This document shows positions 8,256 through 16,805 of a stretch of DNA of 64,000 nucleotides, one piece after another. The notes below the pieces were generated by a model. The model was given only the letters and a program-made list of their open reading frames with translations. It ran no database searches and was not told where the DNA came from. Each line of letters begins with the position of its first letter. Within the stretch, counting starts at the first letter, position 1. This DNA is from CAYOWK01 sp964407665 (lineage in GTDB: Bacteria; Pseudomonadota; Alphaproteobacteria; Caulobacterales; Hyphomonadaceae), in NCBI GenBank assembly GCA_964407665.1, contig CAYOWK010000002.1:1-64000 (forward strand). The letters run 5' to 3'. A program made the translations under genes and the position numbers.

Positions 8256-9041
8256 TCAATCCGTTTGCTGGCGTCCGCGTTCCATCACGGCCTTGCGCGA
8301 TTGCTCGGCGGCTTCGGCGGTGACGGACGCGTTGTGAACGTTGCCGCGTGCGACTTCGAGCTTGAGGGCGGCGGGAAGGGGCAGGGCGAGACCGTCATCG
8401 ATCACCGCCTTGAGCTTGCCCAGCAGCGCGCCATCGACCTGCGCCATGTCGTGGGCCAGCTTGATGGCGGCGGGAAGCAACTCTTCGGGCGGCAGGACGC
8501 GATTGACGAGGCCCCAGCGCTCGGCCGTTTCGGCGTCGAGGAAATTGCCGGTGAGCGAGAGCTCCTTGGCGCGGCTGGCGCCGATGATGCGCGGCAGTTT
8601 CTGAGAGAGGCCCCAGACGGGCATGAGTCCGACGCGGCCGTGGGTGTCGGCAAAGCGGGCTTCGGATGAGGCGAGGATCACGTCGCCAAACAGCGCCAGC
8701 TCGAAGCCGCCCGTGATGGCGAAACCGTTGACGGCCATGATGACCGGCCATGGGCATCCGGCGAATGCGGCCGCCATGTCGATGTCGGGCCCCGCGCCGC
8801 CTTCGGTGCCAAGCGCAAAGCCGGACTGTCCGGCTTCCTTCAGATCGACGCCAGCAGAAAAGGCCCGGCCTGACCCGGTGAAGACGATGGCGCGGACATC
8901 CGGGGCGGCGGAGAGGTCGCGGATCGCGCGTACGATATCGGCGCGCAGGGCCACCGAGAGAGCGTTGAGTTGCTTTGTGCGGTTCAGCGTGAGGATGGCG
9001 ACGGGGCCATCTCGTTCGACAAGAAGAAGGGCTTCGGTCAT
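8256..9041 (-). CDS. Enoyl-CoA hydratase/isomerase (crotonase) family protein
   Basis: A 261-residue crotonase-fold enzyme acting on acyl-CoA thioesters in the cytoplasm. Visible features are the CoA-binding AFSAGVDLKE, the oxyanion and first-acid region AITGGFELALFGDV and the helix around GRVGLMPVWGLSQKL. The first catalytic Glu (GGFE) is present, but the place of the second Glu of classical hydratases reads FADTHGRVG, so the exact reaction is uncertain. I chose the ATG at 9041; an upstream in-frame start would add 13 residues of no family character. Confidence 0.87.
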   Translation of the reverse strand: MTEALLLVERDGPVAILTLNRTKQLNALSVALRADIVRAIRDLSAAPDVRAIVFTGSGRAFSAGVDLKEAGQSGFALGTEGGAGPDIDMAAAFAGCPWPVIMAVNGFAITGGFELALFGDVILASSEARFADTHGRVGLMPVWGLSQKLPRIIGASRAKELSLTGNFLDAETAERWGLVNRVLPPEELLPAAIKLAHDMAQVDGALLGKLKAVIDDGLALPLPAALKLEVARGNVHNASVTAEAAEQSRKAVMERGRQQTD

Positions 9042-9113
9042 GTCGGCAGGCTCCGGCTGATGCAGTTGCGGCAGGCGCATAGAAGGAGCCGGGCGAAAGA
9101 GGCCCGCGTCAGC

Positions 9114-9938
9114 CTATTCTACGGGCGAAATCTCGGGCTGGATGTTCAGGGCGGTGACGATTTCTGAGACCGCGTCGACAGCCGCCTGTATCGCTGTGGT
9201 CTCGCGGCCGCGGACGACGAGGTTGACGCCATAATCGGTGCGGCCTCCGGGAGCGGGAATGATCCAGGGGTAGGAGCCGATCGAGACGTCGGGGTGGGCC
9301 TTGGCAATGGCGCCGAGCGGGCTGGCGATGTCGCCTTCGCGCAGGCCGGAGCCCCGAATTGTGCAGGCGAGGACGCGGCGGCCCGTCTTCAGCCGGGGGC
9401 CGATGTCCTCCAGCATGCCGCGCATGATCGAGGGCACGCCCGCCATCGTGAAGACGTTGCCGGTCTGGAAGCCGGGCGCTCCGGAGACCGGGTTCAGGAT
9501 CAGGCTGGCGCCGTCGGGGATGCGCGCCATGCGCAGGCGGGATTCGTTGATGGAGAAGCTGTCAGTGGGTTTCCCGGCGGCGGCCGCCTCGGCCATGCGG
9601 ATCGCGTAATGGGACTTGAGGATGGCAAGCGCGTCGTCGCGTACGCCGATGGAGACGCCGAAGGCGGCGGCCACGGCGTCTGCTGTTATGTCGTCATGGG
9701 TGGGCCCGATGCCGCCGGTGGTGAACACGTAGGTCCAGCGTGCGCGCAGGGCGTTGAGGGCGGCGATGATGTCGTCCTGAACGTCGGCGACGATGCGCAC
9801 TTCCCGCAGTTCGACGCCGTATGGACCGAGAAACTGGGCGATGGAGCGGATGTTGGTGTCCTGTGTCCGTCCCGAGAGGATTTCGTCGCCAATGACGAGG
9901 ACGGCGGCGGTGACGGTTTCAGATGATGTGTCGGACAT
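9114..9938 (-). CDS. CinA-type molybdopterin-binding domain protein
   Basis: A 274-residue protein with the MoCF/CinA N-terminal domain (VLVIGDEILSGRTQDTN, then FTTGGIGPTHDDITADAVA and NPVSGAPGFQTGNVFTMAGVPSIM). In CinA this domain acts as an ADP-ribose pyrophosphatase linked to pyridine-nucleotide recycling. The C-terminal nicotinamide-nucleotide deamidase domain of full-length CinA is missing, so this is the single-domain form common in alphaproteobacteria. It lies 72 bases upstream of the crotonase gene on the same strand. Confidence 0.88.
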   Translation of the reverse strand: MSDTSSETVTAAVLVIGDEILSGRTQDTNIRSIAQFLGPYGVELREVRIVADVQDDIIAALNALRARWTYVFTTGGIGPTHDDITADAVAAAFGVSIGVRDDALAILKSHYAIRMAEAAAAGKPTDSFSINESRLRMARIPDGASLILNPVSGAPGFQTGNVFTMAGVPSIMRGMLEDIGPRLKTGRRVLACTIRGSGLREGDIASPLGAIAKAHPDVSIGSYPWIIPAPGGRTDYGVNLVVRGRETTAIQAAVDAVSEIVTALNIQPEISPVE

Positions 9939-9957
9939 GGCGGGGAGATAGCGCGGA

Positions 9958-10959
9958 TCAGGGCTGGTTCGCCAGTGTCTTCACGGCCTCGGCGATCAGC
10001 GGGCGGCCCTCGCTCATCGGCATCCGCGCCAGCTCGGTCAGCGTGCGGCCTTTCGCCAGTTCGGTCGCGACCAGAAATCCGAGATAGTAGCCGCGGCGGG
10101 GCGGCAGACCTGTCTCGTCCTGGCTGAACGAGAACAGGGCGCCCATGACTGCCTCGTCCTGCGATTCAAGCACGCCTCCGAGATGCGCAAACGCCTCGCC
10201 CAGCCGCGCCTGTGTACCCGGGACGAGGTTCTCCGGAATGGTCAGCAGAAGCTCGGCATCGCCTGCGTCGGGGTTGAGCTGGTCTGCAACGTAAACGGCC
10301 AGCCCCTCCGTCCACAGGTTGCACACGACCTCGAGGCAGGCGTCGTCCAGCCTGTGGTAGGTGTGGAACAGCTCGTGATGGAAGAACGCGCTTTCGTCGG
10401 CATAGGGATGGTATCGGACCATCCCGTCGACGCCGAAGATGAGCCACGTCTGGCCGTCCAGCTCGCGCGTGCCGCCGTCCATTTCACCAAGCGAATGAAC
10501 CAGCGCGATCGGCGCCGTCAGCTGGAAATCAGGGAAGGCCGCGCGGAACGTCTCGACATTCCGGGCGAGCTGGCTTTCGAAGCCCGCCGCCTTGGCGAGG
10601 TAGGCCTCCCGAATGGACGGAAAGGCTGTGATGGAGTCCGCAATCCGCTGGTTCAGACTGTCCTGCTGCTCCGGGGTGTCAAAGCGGGCGGGGCCGTAGA
10701 AGGCAGGGAGCCGTCCAGTGAGATCCGCCTTGAACGCGGCGATGCGTTCCGCTTCCGGCAAGCTGGCGGTTGCGTCCCAAAGGGTGGCGAAGGCTTCAGC
10801 GCTGTTGACCGTGATCGGACCGGCGGCAACGGGTTCCGGCTTCGCGCAGCAGGCGGGCTCCTCTTCGCGACCGCACGCTGACGCCAGCAGCGCCAGCGTC
10901 AGCCATGCAGCCTGAGCCAAACGGGTGTGCGGGGCGAACCGGGCTGCCGCGCTGCGCAT
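9958..10959 (-). CDS. Putative zinc metallopeptidase (HExxH), lipoprotein-like
   Basis: A 333-residue envelope protein. The N-terminus ends in LLASAC (Cys29), a slightly atypical lipobox followed by a Cys/Glu-rich linker. The core carries the zinc site HHELFHTYH, and about 20 residues later NLWTEGLAVYVA, whose Glu is a good third ligand of a gluzincin (DUF2268-like) peptidase. The substrate is unknown. It begins 7 bases after the stop of the proline iminopeptidase gene, suggesting a small peptide-handling operon. Confidence 0.7.
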   Translation of the reverse strand: MRSAAARFAPHTRLAQAAWLTLALLASACGREEEPACCAKPEPVAAGPITVNSAEAFATLWDATASLPEAERIAAFKADLTGRLPAFYGPARFDTPEQQDSLNQRIADSITAFPSIREAYLAKAAGFESQLARNVETFRAAFPDFQLTAPIALVHSLGEMDGGTRELDGQTWLIFGVDGMVRYHPYADESAFFHHELFHTYHRLDDACLEVVCNLWTEGLAVYVADQLNPDAGDAELLLTIPENLVPGTQARLGEAFAHLGGVLESQDEAVMGALFSFSQDETGLPPRRGYYLGFLVATELAKGRTLTELARMPMSEGRPLIAEAVKTLANQP

Positions 10960-10966
10960 TCAGGTC

Positions 10967-11938
10967 TCAGCGCAGCCGGTCGGCGAAGGCGTCCGAGGCC
11001 CGCACCAGCTCGTCGACGATGCCGGGTTCCAGCGAGGAGTGGCCGGCGTCCGGGACGATCCGGAGGCGCGAGCCCGGCCAGACCTTGTTCAGGGCCCAGG
11101 CGGACGTCAGCGGGGTGACCACATCGTAGCGCCCGTGCACGATGACGCCCGGCAGGTCTCCGAAGCTGGATGCGGCCTTCAGCAGCCAGCCATCCTCCTC
11201 GAAGAAGCCCTTGTTGTGGAAGTAGTGGCACTCGATGCGGGCGAAGGCGTCTAGGAAGTCCGGCTCGTCGAACCGTGGCGGGCGGCTGGACGGTCCCTGG
11301 ATCGACAGGGTCTCGCCTTCCCACCGGGCCCAGGCTGCGGCGGCGGCGGCGCGCAGGGCAGGATCGTCCGACATCAGGCGCTTGTGGAAGGCGTTCAGGA
11401 GGTCGCCGCGTTCAGCCTCTGGGATGGGGGCGACATAGCGCTCGAACGCGTCCGGGAAGAGCTGGCTGGCGCCCTCCTGGTAGAACCAGCGGATTTCCGA
11501 TTCCCGCAGCAGGAAGATGCCCCTCAGGAGCAGGCCCGTGACGCGGTCGACGTGGCGCGCGGCGTAGGCGAGCGCCAGCGTCGAGCCCCAGGAGCCGCCG
11601 AAGACCATCCAGCGGTCGATCTCGAGGTGCTCGCGCAGGCGCTCGATATCCGCCACGAGGTCCCATGTCGTGTTGTCTGTCAGCTCAGAGTGCGGGGAGG
11701 ACCGGCCACACCCGCGCTGGTCGAACAGGATAATGCGGTAGCGGCGCGGATCGAAGAAGCGCCGCATCTCGGGGCTCGATCCGCCGCCCGGTCCGCCGTG
11801 CAGGGCGACCACAGGAATTCCGTCGGACCGGCCGCTCTCTTCCCAGTAAAGTTCGTGCACGTCGCTGACCTTCAGCCGGCCGGCGCGGCGCGGCTCGATA
11901 GGCGGGTACAGGAATCGGCGCTGTTTCGTCGTGTTCAT
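10967..11938 (-). CDS. pip: Proline iminopeptidase
   Basis: A 323-residue alpha/beta hydrolase of family S33 that removes N-terminal proline from peptides. It has the expected oxyanion motif HGGPGGG, the FDQRGCGRS segment, the nucleophile elbow GGSWGS and catalytic His in DAGHSS near the end. Length and N-terminus (FLYPPIEPRRAGRLKVSDVHELYWEESG) are typical. The ATG at 11938 is preferred over an upstream start that adds 11 residues. It is followed closely by the HExxH lipoprotein gene. Confidence 0.92.
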   Translation of the reverse strand: MNTTKQRRFLYPPIEPRRAGRLKVSDVHELYWEESGRSDGIPVVALHGGPGGGSSPEMRRFFDPRRYRIILFDQRGCGRSSPHSELTDNTTWDLVADIERLREHLEIDRWMVFGGSWGSTLALAYAARHVDRVTGLLLRGIFLLRESEIRWFYQEGASQLFPDAFERYVAPIPEAERGDLLNAFHKRLMSDDPALRAAAAAAWARWEGETLSIQGPSSRPPRFDEPDFLDAFARIECHYFHNKGFFEEDGWLLKAASSFGDLPGVIVHGRYDVVTPLTSAWALNKVWPGSRLRIVPDAGHSSLEPGIVDELVRASDAFADRLR

Positions 11939-12040
11939 CGGGCCTTCATCGGCTCTGCGGCACTCTCGCACAACCGGAATTGGCGAATGCGCTCGCGTTT
12001 CTCATTACGTGCGGATATAGAAAGGCGGCTGGGAAATCTA

Positions 12041-12697
12041 ATGCAGAGTTGGTCGGTGACGCGACTCAGGGCGACTGCGGCGCTAGTTTGTCTGATGGGG
12101 TCCTTCGGCGGCTGCGCAACCGTCGCCGTGGTCGAGCCTGCGACCGCCGTTGAAATCGCCCTGACCGAATCCCGCTCCGGCCTGTACAAGGCCGCGGCGG
12201 ATTTCTGCGAGGACAGCCGTGAAAAAGGCCTGGCGACGGGCGAAGCCAGCCTGACGGGCCTTGCAGGCTCGATATTTGGCGGGGCAGCGGCGACTGAAAC
12301 TTATGCCCAGCGCATTCGGGCCGGGCAGGATGCGCCGGCGGGCGTGATCCGGAAGATCCGCGCCGATGCGGGCGACGTCTCCACCCAGCTTGGCCGCCTG
12401 AACATCATGGCGCGGGCCATGGTCAGCTCCGGTTCGGTCTCCCGCGAGGATGTCGCCAGTTTCGAACGTGTGCTGATCCATGCCCGTCAGGGACGCGATT
12501 CCCTGTCTGAAGCGCTTGCGGCCGTGTCCGGCCGCAGCCGTGCGGGCCTCAATGCCGCGGCCGAGCTTGCGGCCCTGGACGAGGCGCTGACGCGAGCCCG
12601 TGATGTTGCGGACGATCTGGCGGCGGCCAGGACGGAGGCGATGCCGCCGCGTGCGCCGGTCGCCATGACCAGCGGACCTGTCAGCGCGGCCGGCTGA
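12041..12697 (+). CDS. Predicted lipoprotein, helical, function unknown
   Basis: A 218-residue protein with an N-terminal hydrophobic segment ending in GSFGGC (Cys25), a probable lipoprotein signal. The mature part is Ala-rich and mostly helical, with an alternation of charged and hydrophobic residues (RKIRADAGDVSTQLGRLN, AAELAALDEALTRARDVADDL) suggesting a coiled coil or helical bundle. I do not recognise the family. It overlaps the 3' end of the convergent DUF423 gene by 17 bases. Confidence 0.65.
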   Translation: MQSWSVTRLRATAALVCLMGSFGGCATVAVVEPATAVEIALTESRSGLYKAAADFCEDSREKGLATGEASLTGLAGSIFGGAAATETYAQRIRAGQDAPAGVIRKIRADAGDVSTQLGRLNIMARAMVSSGSVSREDVASFERVLIHARQGRDSLSEALAAVSGRSRAGLNAAAELAALDEALTRARDVADDLAAARTEAMPPRAPVAMTSGPVSAAG

Positions 12698-13103
12698 GCG
12701 CCACCGAAGCCGCAAGCAGCAGCCACGCGGCAATGAAGCTGAGGCCGCCCACCGGCACGAGGCCGGTGAGGGCGTCGACAGGCGTCTGCGCCGCGCCGCC
12801 GTTCGAGCCCTGGAACAGCATCTTCGCCATCTGCAGCCCGCTGAACAGGACCACCCCGACCATGAACAGTGCGCCGCTGATGGCCGTGAGGCGGCCGGCG
12901 GGCAGGCGGCTTGCGGCGATCAGCGCCGCAAGAACGTGAACGAATCCAAAGGTGAGGGCGGTGGTCCAGCGGTCGCTTGCCGCGGGAATGACATGGGCTC
13001 CGATCGCCCCTGCGGCGACAAGAGCTGCCCCGGCGATTGAGGCGGCGATGAGGATGATGCGCAAGGTCAGGGCTCCGATGCTGGCGGGCAACAAGTCCGG
13101 CAA
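12681..13103 (-). CDS. DUF423 family inner-membrane protein
   Basis: Up to 140 residues with four hydrophobic helices and the DUF423 hallmarks: GAIGAHV after the first helix, ALTFGFVHVLAALI, GVVLFSGLQMAKMLF and the VPVGGLSFIAAWLLLA end. Its function is unknown. The start is unclear: there is no ATG, a TTG at 13103 gives the longest form, and a TTG at 13064 has a GGAG sequence upstream and would begin near the first helix. It is divergent from the Mla operon. Confidence 0.82.
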   Translation of the reverse strand: MPDLLPASIGALTLRIILIAASIAGAALVAAGAIGAHVIPAASDRWTTALTFGFVHVLAALIAASRLPAGRLTAISGALFMVGVVLFSGLQMAKMLFQGSNGGAAQTPVDALTGLVPVGGLSFIAAWLLLAASVALSRPR

Positions 13104-13247
13104 AACGTAAGCAAGAGTCTACGCGCGGGTAATATTGGCGCGACGGCTTTCTTACTTCTGCGTTTCTTGAGCGCCTGGGACGCGAACAGGCTCGCCCCGA
13201 AGCCATGATTGATGTTTGCTACACCCTTATACAGTAAAAGCTCTGGC

Positions 13248-14375
13248 ATGAACGTGTCCCGCGCAAACTTCGAGGTTCAAGCCTCCGAAGAGGGCCGGCA
13301 GACTCTCGTCGTTTCAGGCGACTGGACGATCTGGACCCTCGCTGATGTCGAGCCGGCGCTTCGGGCGCACCGGCTCGCTCCGGATTCCGGACTCGATGTC
13401 TCGGGGCTGGGCAGGCTCGACACGTCCGGAGCCTATGTGCTGACGCAGGCCGTTGGCGGTCGTCAGCATGACGGCGATCTGGCGCTGATCGGAGATCACC
13501 CCACAGCGCGCAGGCTTATCGAGCAGGTCAGGACCACCGAAGTCGAGTTCCCCGCCGATCCGCCGCACGAGCCGGGGATCATTTCGCTTCTCAACCGGGC
13601 CGGGCATGGAGCCGTCGACGCCTGGAAGGAGCTGACCGGGACCCTGTCCTTCATCGGCGAGACAATGGCGGCGATGGCGCGGCTGGTGGTGTCGCCGGGC
13701 AAGATCCGCTGGACCTCCATCGTGTCGGTCATGGAGGACGTCGGTCTCGACGCCCTGCCCATCGTCTGTTTCCTGTCCTTCTTCATCGGACTGGTGATCG
13801 CCTTCATCGGCGCCAACCTGCTGGCGATGTTCAACGCCTCGGTGTTCGTGGTCGAACTCGTCGGCATCGGCGTTCTGCGCGAGTTCGGCGCGGTGCTGAC
13901 CGCGATCCTGCTGGCGGGACGAACCGACAGCGCCTTCACCGCCCAGATCGGCTCCATGAAGATGCGTCAGGAGATCGACGCCATGCGGGTCATCGGGCTC
14001 GATCCGATGAACGCCATTGTCGCCCCGCGCCTGATCGCGCTGCTGATCATGACGCCGCTGCTGACGTTTGCTGCGACCATTGCAGGCGTGGCCGGCGGTC
14101 TGGTTGCGGCATGGACCGCGATGGATATCTCGCCGACGCTGTTTATCGAGCGCTTCCAGCTTGTCGTTCCGGCGCAGCACTTCTGGGTCGGCATCGTGAA
14201 GGCCCCTGTCTTCGCGGTGGTGATCGCGCTGGTCGGCTGCCGCCAGGGGCTGCTGGTCGAAGGCGATGTGACCTCGCTTGGGCGCCGGACCACATCGTCC
14301 GTTGTCCAATCCATTTTCCTCGTGATCGCGATCGACGCCATGTTCGCGATCATCTTCTACCTGATGGACGTATGA
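13248..14375 (+). CDS. mlaE: STAS-MlaE fusion: lipid-transport ABC permease
   Basis: A 375-residue inner-membrane permease of the Mla (maintenance of lipid asymmetry) type. The first ~100 residues form a STAS domain (LDVSGLGRLDTSGAYVLTQA), doing in cis what separate MlaB does in enterobacteria. Residues ~130-375 are the MlaE domain, with hydrophobic helices and the typical LREFGAVLTAILLAGRTDSAFTA coupling segment. It is the first gene of an operon with an ATPase, an MCE protein and an auxiliary lipoprotein. The ATG at 13248 is chosen; an upstream start adds 13 unconvincing residues. Confidence 0.93.
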   Translation: MNVSRANFEVQASEEGRQTLVVSGDWTIWTLADVEPALRAHRLAPDSGLDVSGLGRLDTSGAYVLTQAVGGRQHDGDLALIGDHPTARRLIEQVRTTEVEFPADPPHEPGIISLLNRAGHGAVDAWKELTGTLSFIGETMAAMARLVVSPGKIRWTSIVSVMEDVGLDALPIVCFLSFFIGLVIAFIGANLLAMFNASVFVVELVGIGVLREFGAVLTAILLAGRTDSAFTAQIGSMKMRQEIDAMRVIGLDPMNAIVAPRLIALLIMTPLLTFAATIAGVAGGLVAAWTAMDISPTLFIERFQLVVPAQHFWVGIVKAPVFAVVIALVGCRQGLLVEGDVTSLGRRTTSSVVQSIFLVIAIDAMFAIIFYLMDV

Positions 14376-15181
14376 GCCAGGACGCCGCCTCTTCCAGGAC
14401 AGCCCACCGGGCGGCGCAGGACGCCGGCGAGATCGCCGTTCGCGTACGGGGTCTGACGAACCGTTTTGGCGACAACACCGTGCACGAAGACCTCGATCTC
14501 GACGTCTACCGTGGGGAGGTGCTCGGCGTCGTCGGGCCTTCGGGCACCGGCAAATCGGTTCTGCTGCGCAGCATCGTCGGGCTCAACCGGCCCGAGAAGG
14601 CCGAGATCGAGGTGTTCGGGAAGACCCTGTCCGTCCTCAAGGGCGAGGAGCGGCTCGAGATCGAGCGGCGCTGGGGCGTGATGTTCCAGGACGGCGCACT
14701 GTTCTCGAACCTCACGGTACGCGAGAACGTCATGGCGCCGATGCGCGAGCATACGAAGCTGCCCTATCCGCTGCGGCGCGACCTTGCCGACATGAAGATC
14801 CGGCTGGCGGGACTCGGGCAGGAGTCCGTGCGCAAGAAGCCTGCTGACCTGTCGGGCGGCATGCGCAAGCGGGCGGCGCTGGCCCGCGCCCTGGCGCTGG
14901 ATCCGGACCTGTTGTTCCTCGACGAGCCGACCGCTGGCCTCGACCCGATCAGCGCAAACCGTTTCGACATATTGATCCGTTCGCTCAGTGAGGCGTTAGG
15001 CCTGACGGTTTTTCTCGTCACCCACGATCTGGATACGCTGGTTGCGACCTGCGACCGGATCGCCGTTCTCAACCACGGCAAAGTGCTTGCAATCGGTCCG
15101 CTGGAAGAGGTTCGCCAGAACCCCAACCCGTGGATCCAGGAATACTTCTCGGGCCCGCGTGGCCGTGCTGCGTTAGGATAG
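14372..15181 (+). CDS. mlaF: Mla-type ABC transporter ATP-binding protein
   Basis: A 269-residue ATPase that powers phospholipid transport by the adjacent permease. Walker A is GPSGTGKS, the signature is LSGGMRKR, Walker B is LLFLDEPTAGLDP, and the switch His lies in LVTHDL. The LSGGMRKR form is typical of MlaF. The ATG overlaps the permease stop (ATGA), implying translational coupling. About 25 extra N-terminal residues precede the ABC domain. Confidence 0.93.
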   Translation: MSQDAASSRTAHRAAQDAGEIAVRVRGLTNRFGDNTVHEDLDLDVYRGEVLGVVGPSGTGKSVLLRSIVGLNRPEKAEIEVFGKTLSVLKGEERLEIERRWGVMFQDGALFSNLTVRENVMAPMREHTKLPYPLRRDLADMKIRLAGLGQESVRKKPADLSGGMRKRAALARALALDPDLLFLDEPTAGLDPISANRFDILIRSLSEALGLTVFLVTHDLDTLVATCDRIAVLNHGKVLAIGPLEEVRQNPNPWIQEYFSGPRGRAALG

Positions 15182-15184
15182 GTC

Positions 15185-16138
15185 ATGGAGACGCGGGCCA
15201 ACTATGTACTGATCGGGACCTTCGTGCTGATGGGCGCGGCGGCTCTGATGCTGTTCGTCGTGTGGGTGTCGCGCGCCTCGTTCTCGCGCGACTTCGACAC
15301 CTACGATGTGCTCTTCGAGGGGGCGGTCAACGGCCTCACCGAGGGCGGAGAGGTGCGCTTCAACGGCATCAAGGTTGGCGAAGTGCGCCGCCTCTCGCTT
15401 GACCGGGAAGACCCCAACAAGGTGATCGCGCGCATCCGGATCGATGGTCAGACGCCGGTGCGGACGGACAGCGTCGCCCAGCTCGACTTCCTTGGCATCA
15501 CCGGCGTGACGTTCATCCAGATCCGCGCGGGTACGGCCAAGCTGCCGCTGCTGAAAGAGGCTGACACCAACCCGATTCCCGTCATCCGGTCGGAGCGGAC
15601 TGCGCTCGACGAGATCTTCCAGGGCGGGCAGGACTTCCTGACCGTTGCCGGCGACACGCTGAACCGCCTGCAGGATGTGCTGTCGGACGAAAATCTTGTC
15701 GCTGTCGCCAGCATTCTCAAGAACGTCGACACCGCCACGGCCAAGATATCCGAATCCGGCGGCCTGATCGATTCAGCAACGTCCGCCCTCAAGTCCCTGG
15801 ACACGGCCGCCAAGGCCGTCGACGAAGCGGCCAAGGCCGTCGATCTGGCGGCGAAGAATGTCGACGGCGCGATTGAACCCCTTGCGGCGGACATCGATGC
15901 GATGGTTGCGGAGATCAAGCCGGCCATCGAGGACGCGCGCGCCGCCATCGCGAACATCAACGGCACGGTGACGCAGATCAACCGCGAGCTGACGCCGTCC
16001 GCCGGCCAGGCCATCGAGCAGCTGACGAACGCCGCCGCCGACCTTCAGGGGCTGGTGCTGCAGGTTCAGGGGCTGGCGACGGCGGTCGAACAGAATCCCA
16101 GCCAGTTCATCTACCAGCAGCCCCTGCCGGCCGAGTAG
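15185..16138 (+). CDS. mlaD: MlaD family protein (MCE domain)
   Basis: A 317-residue inner-membrane-anchored periplasmic protein that carries lipid between the ABC transporter and the outer membrane. One N-terminal helix (about residues 7-28) precedes the MCE domain (YDVLFEGAVNGLTEGGEVRFNG, LGITGVTFIQI). A long helical C-terminal part (about 140-310) is rich in Ala/Lys/Asp heptads (AAKAVDEAAKAVDLAAKNVDGA) and should form a coiled-coil tube. It starts 3 bases after the ATPase stop. Confidence 0.92.
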   Translation: METRANYVLIGTFVLMGAAALMLFVVWVSRASFSRDFDTYDVLFEGAVNGLTEGGEVRFNGIKVGEVRRLSLDREDPNKVIARIRIDGQTPVRTDSVAQLDFLGITGVTFIQIRAGTAKLPLLKEADTNPIPVIRSERTALDEIFQGGQDFLTVAGDTLNRLQDVLSDENLVAVASILKNVDTATAKISESGGLIDSATSALKSLDTAAKAVDEAAKAVDLAAKNVDGAIEPLAADIDAMVAEIKPAIEDARAAIANINGTVTQINRELTPSAGQAIEQLTNAAADLQGLVLQVQGLATAVEQNPSQFIYQQPLPAE

Positions 16139-16150
16139 GAGAGTCCTTCA

Positions 16151-16783
16151 ATGACGAGACCCGCCATGCATCGTGCCGCCTACGTCCTTGCCGTCGCCGC
16201 ATTCGGCGCTGTTCTTGGCGGTTGCGTCTCCATTCTGCCCGAGCCGGTGGTGCCCGATGCGCTCGTGTCGCTGCCGGCGGCGCGGGCGACCGCTCCGGCT
16301 GCGCCACTGCGCGCCGACGTCAACATCTATCCGCCGGACGCCTCGACCGCGTTCGCCGGCCTCGACATGGCCGTGCGGGACAATCAGGAGATCGTCTATC
16401 TCAAGGACATGAAGTGGGCGGATGTGCCCGCGCGGCTGCTGCAGTCCGCCCTCGCCAACGCCCTGTCCGCCGGGCAGGGACCGGGCCGGGCGAGCACGGC
16501 GCAGCTCGGCGTGCGGACGGACTATGATGTCCGCTGGCGGCTGGTCGACCTGAGCGTCGGCAAAGGCGCGGGCAAGGCCGTCGCGTCAGCCCAGGTGAGT
16601 GTGGTTGGCTCCAGGGACCGTCGCACCGTCGCCCAGAGATCCTTTACGGCTGAGGCCACGTCCGTCTCGTCGGCGCCGCGCGACCGGGCTGCCGCCCTGG
16701 CTGTCGCAGCGCAATCGCTTGCGGACCAGGTCGCTGCCTTCGTCGCCGAGGTGACGCCTGCCGTGGCCGCGCCACCGCGCTAG
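16151..16783 (+). CDS. ABC-type transport auxiliary lipoprotein (PqiC-like)
   Basis: A 210-residue lipoprotein (VLGGC, Cys25), last gene of the Mla operon, 12 bases after mlaD. The mature part matches the auxiliary lipoprotein family tied to MCE systems: VNIYPPDAS, EIVYLKDMKWADVPARLLQSALANAL, then a domain with YDVRWRLVDLSV. It probably sits in the outer membrane as receptor or exit site for the lipid path. It lacks MlaA features. Confidence 0.82.
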   Translation: MTRPAMHRAAYVLAVAAFGAVLGGCVSILPEPVVPDALVSLPAARATAPAAPLRADVNIYPPDASTAFAGLDMAVRDNQEIVYLKDMKWADVPARLLQSALANALSAGQGPGRASTAQLGVRTDYDVRWRLVDLSVGKGAGKAVASAQVSVVGSRDRRTVAQRSFTAEATSVSSAPRDRAAALAVAAQSLADQVAAFVAEVTPAVAAPPR

Positions 16784-16805
16784 TCTGTCCGGGATGGATG
16801 GCTGC

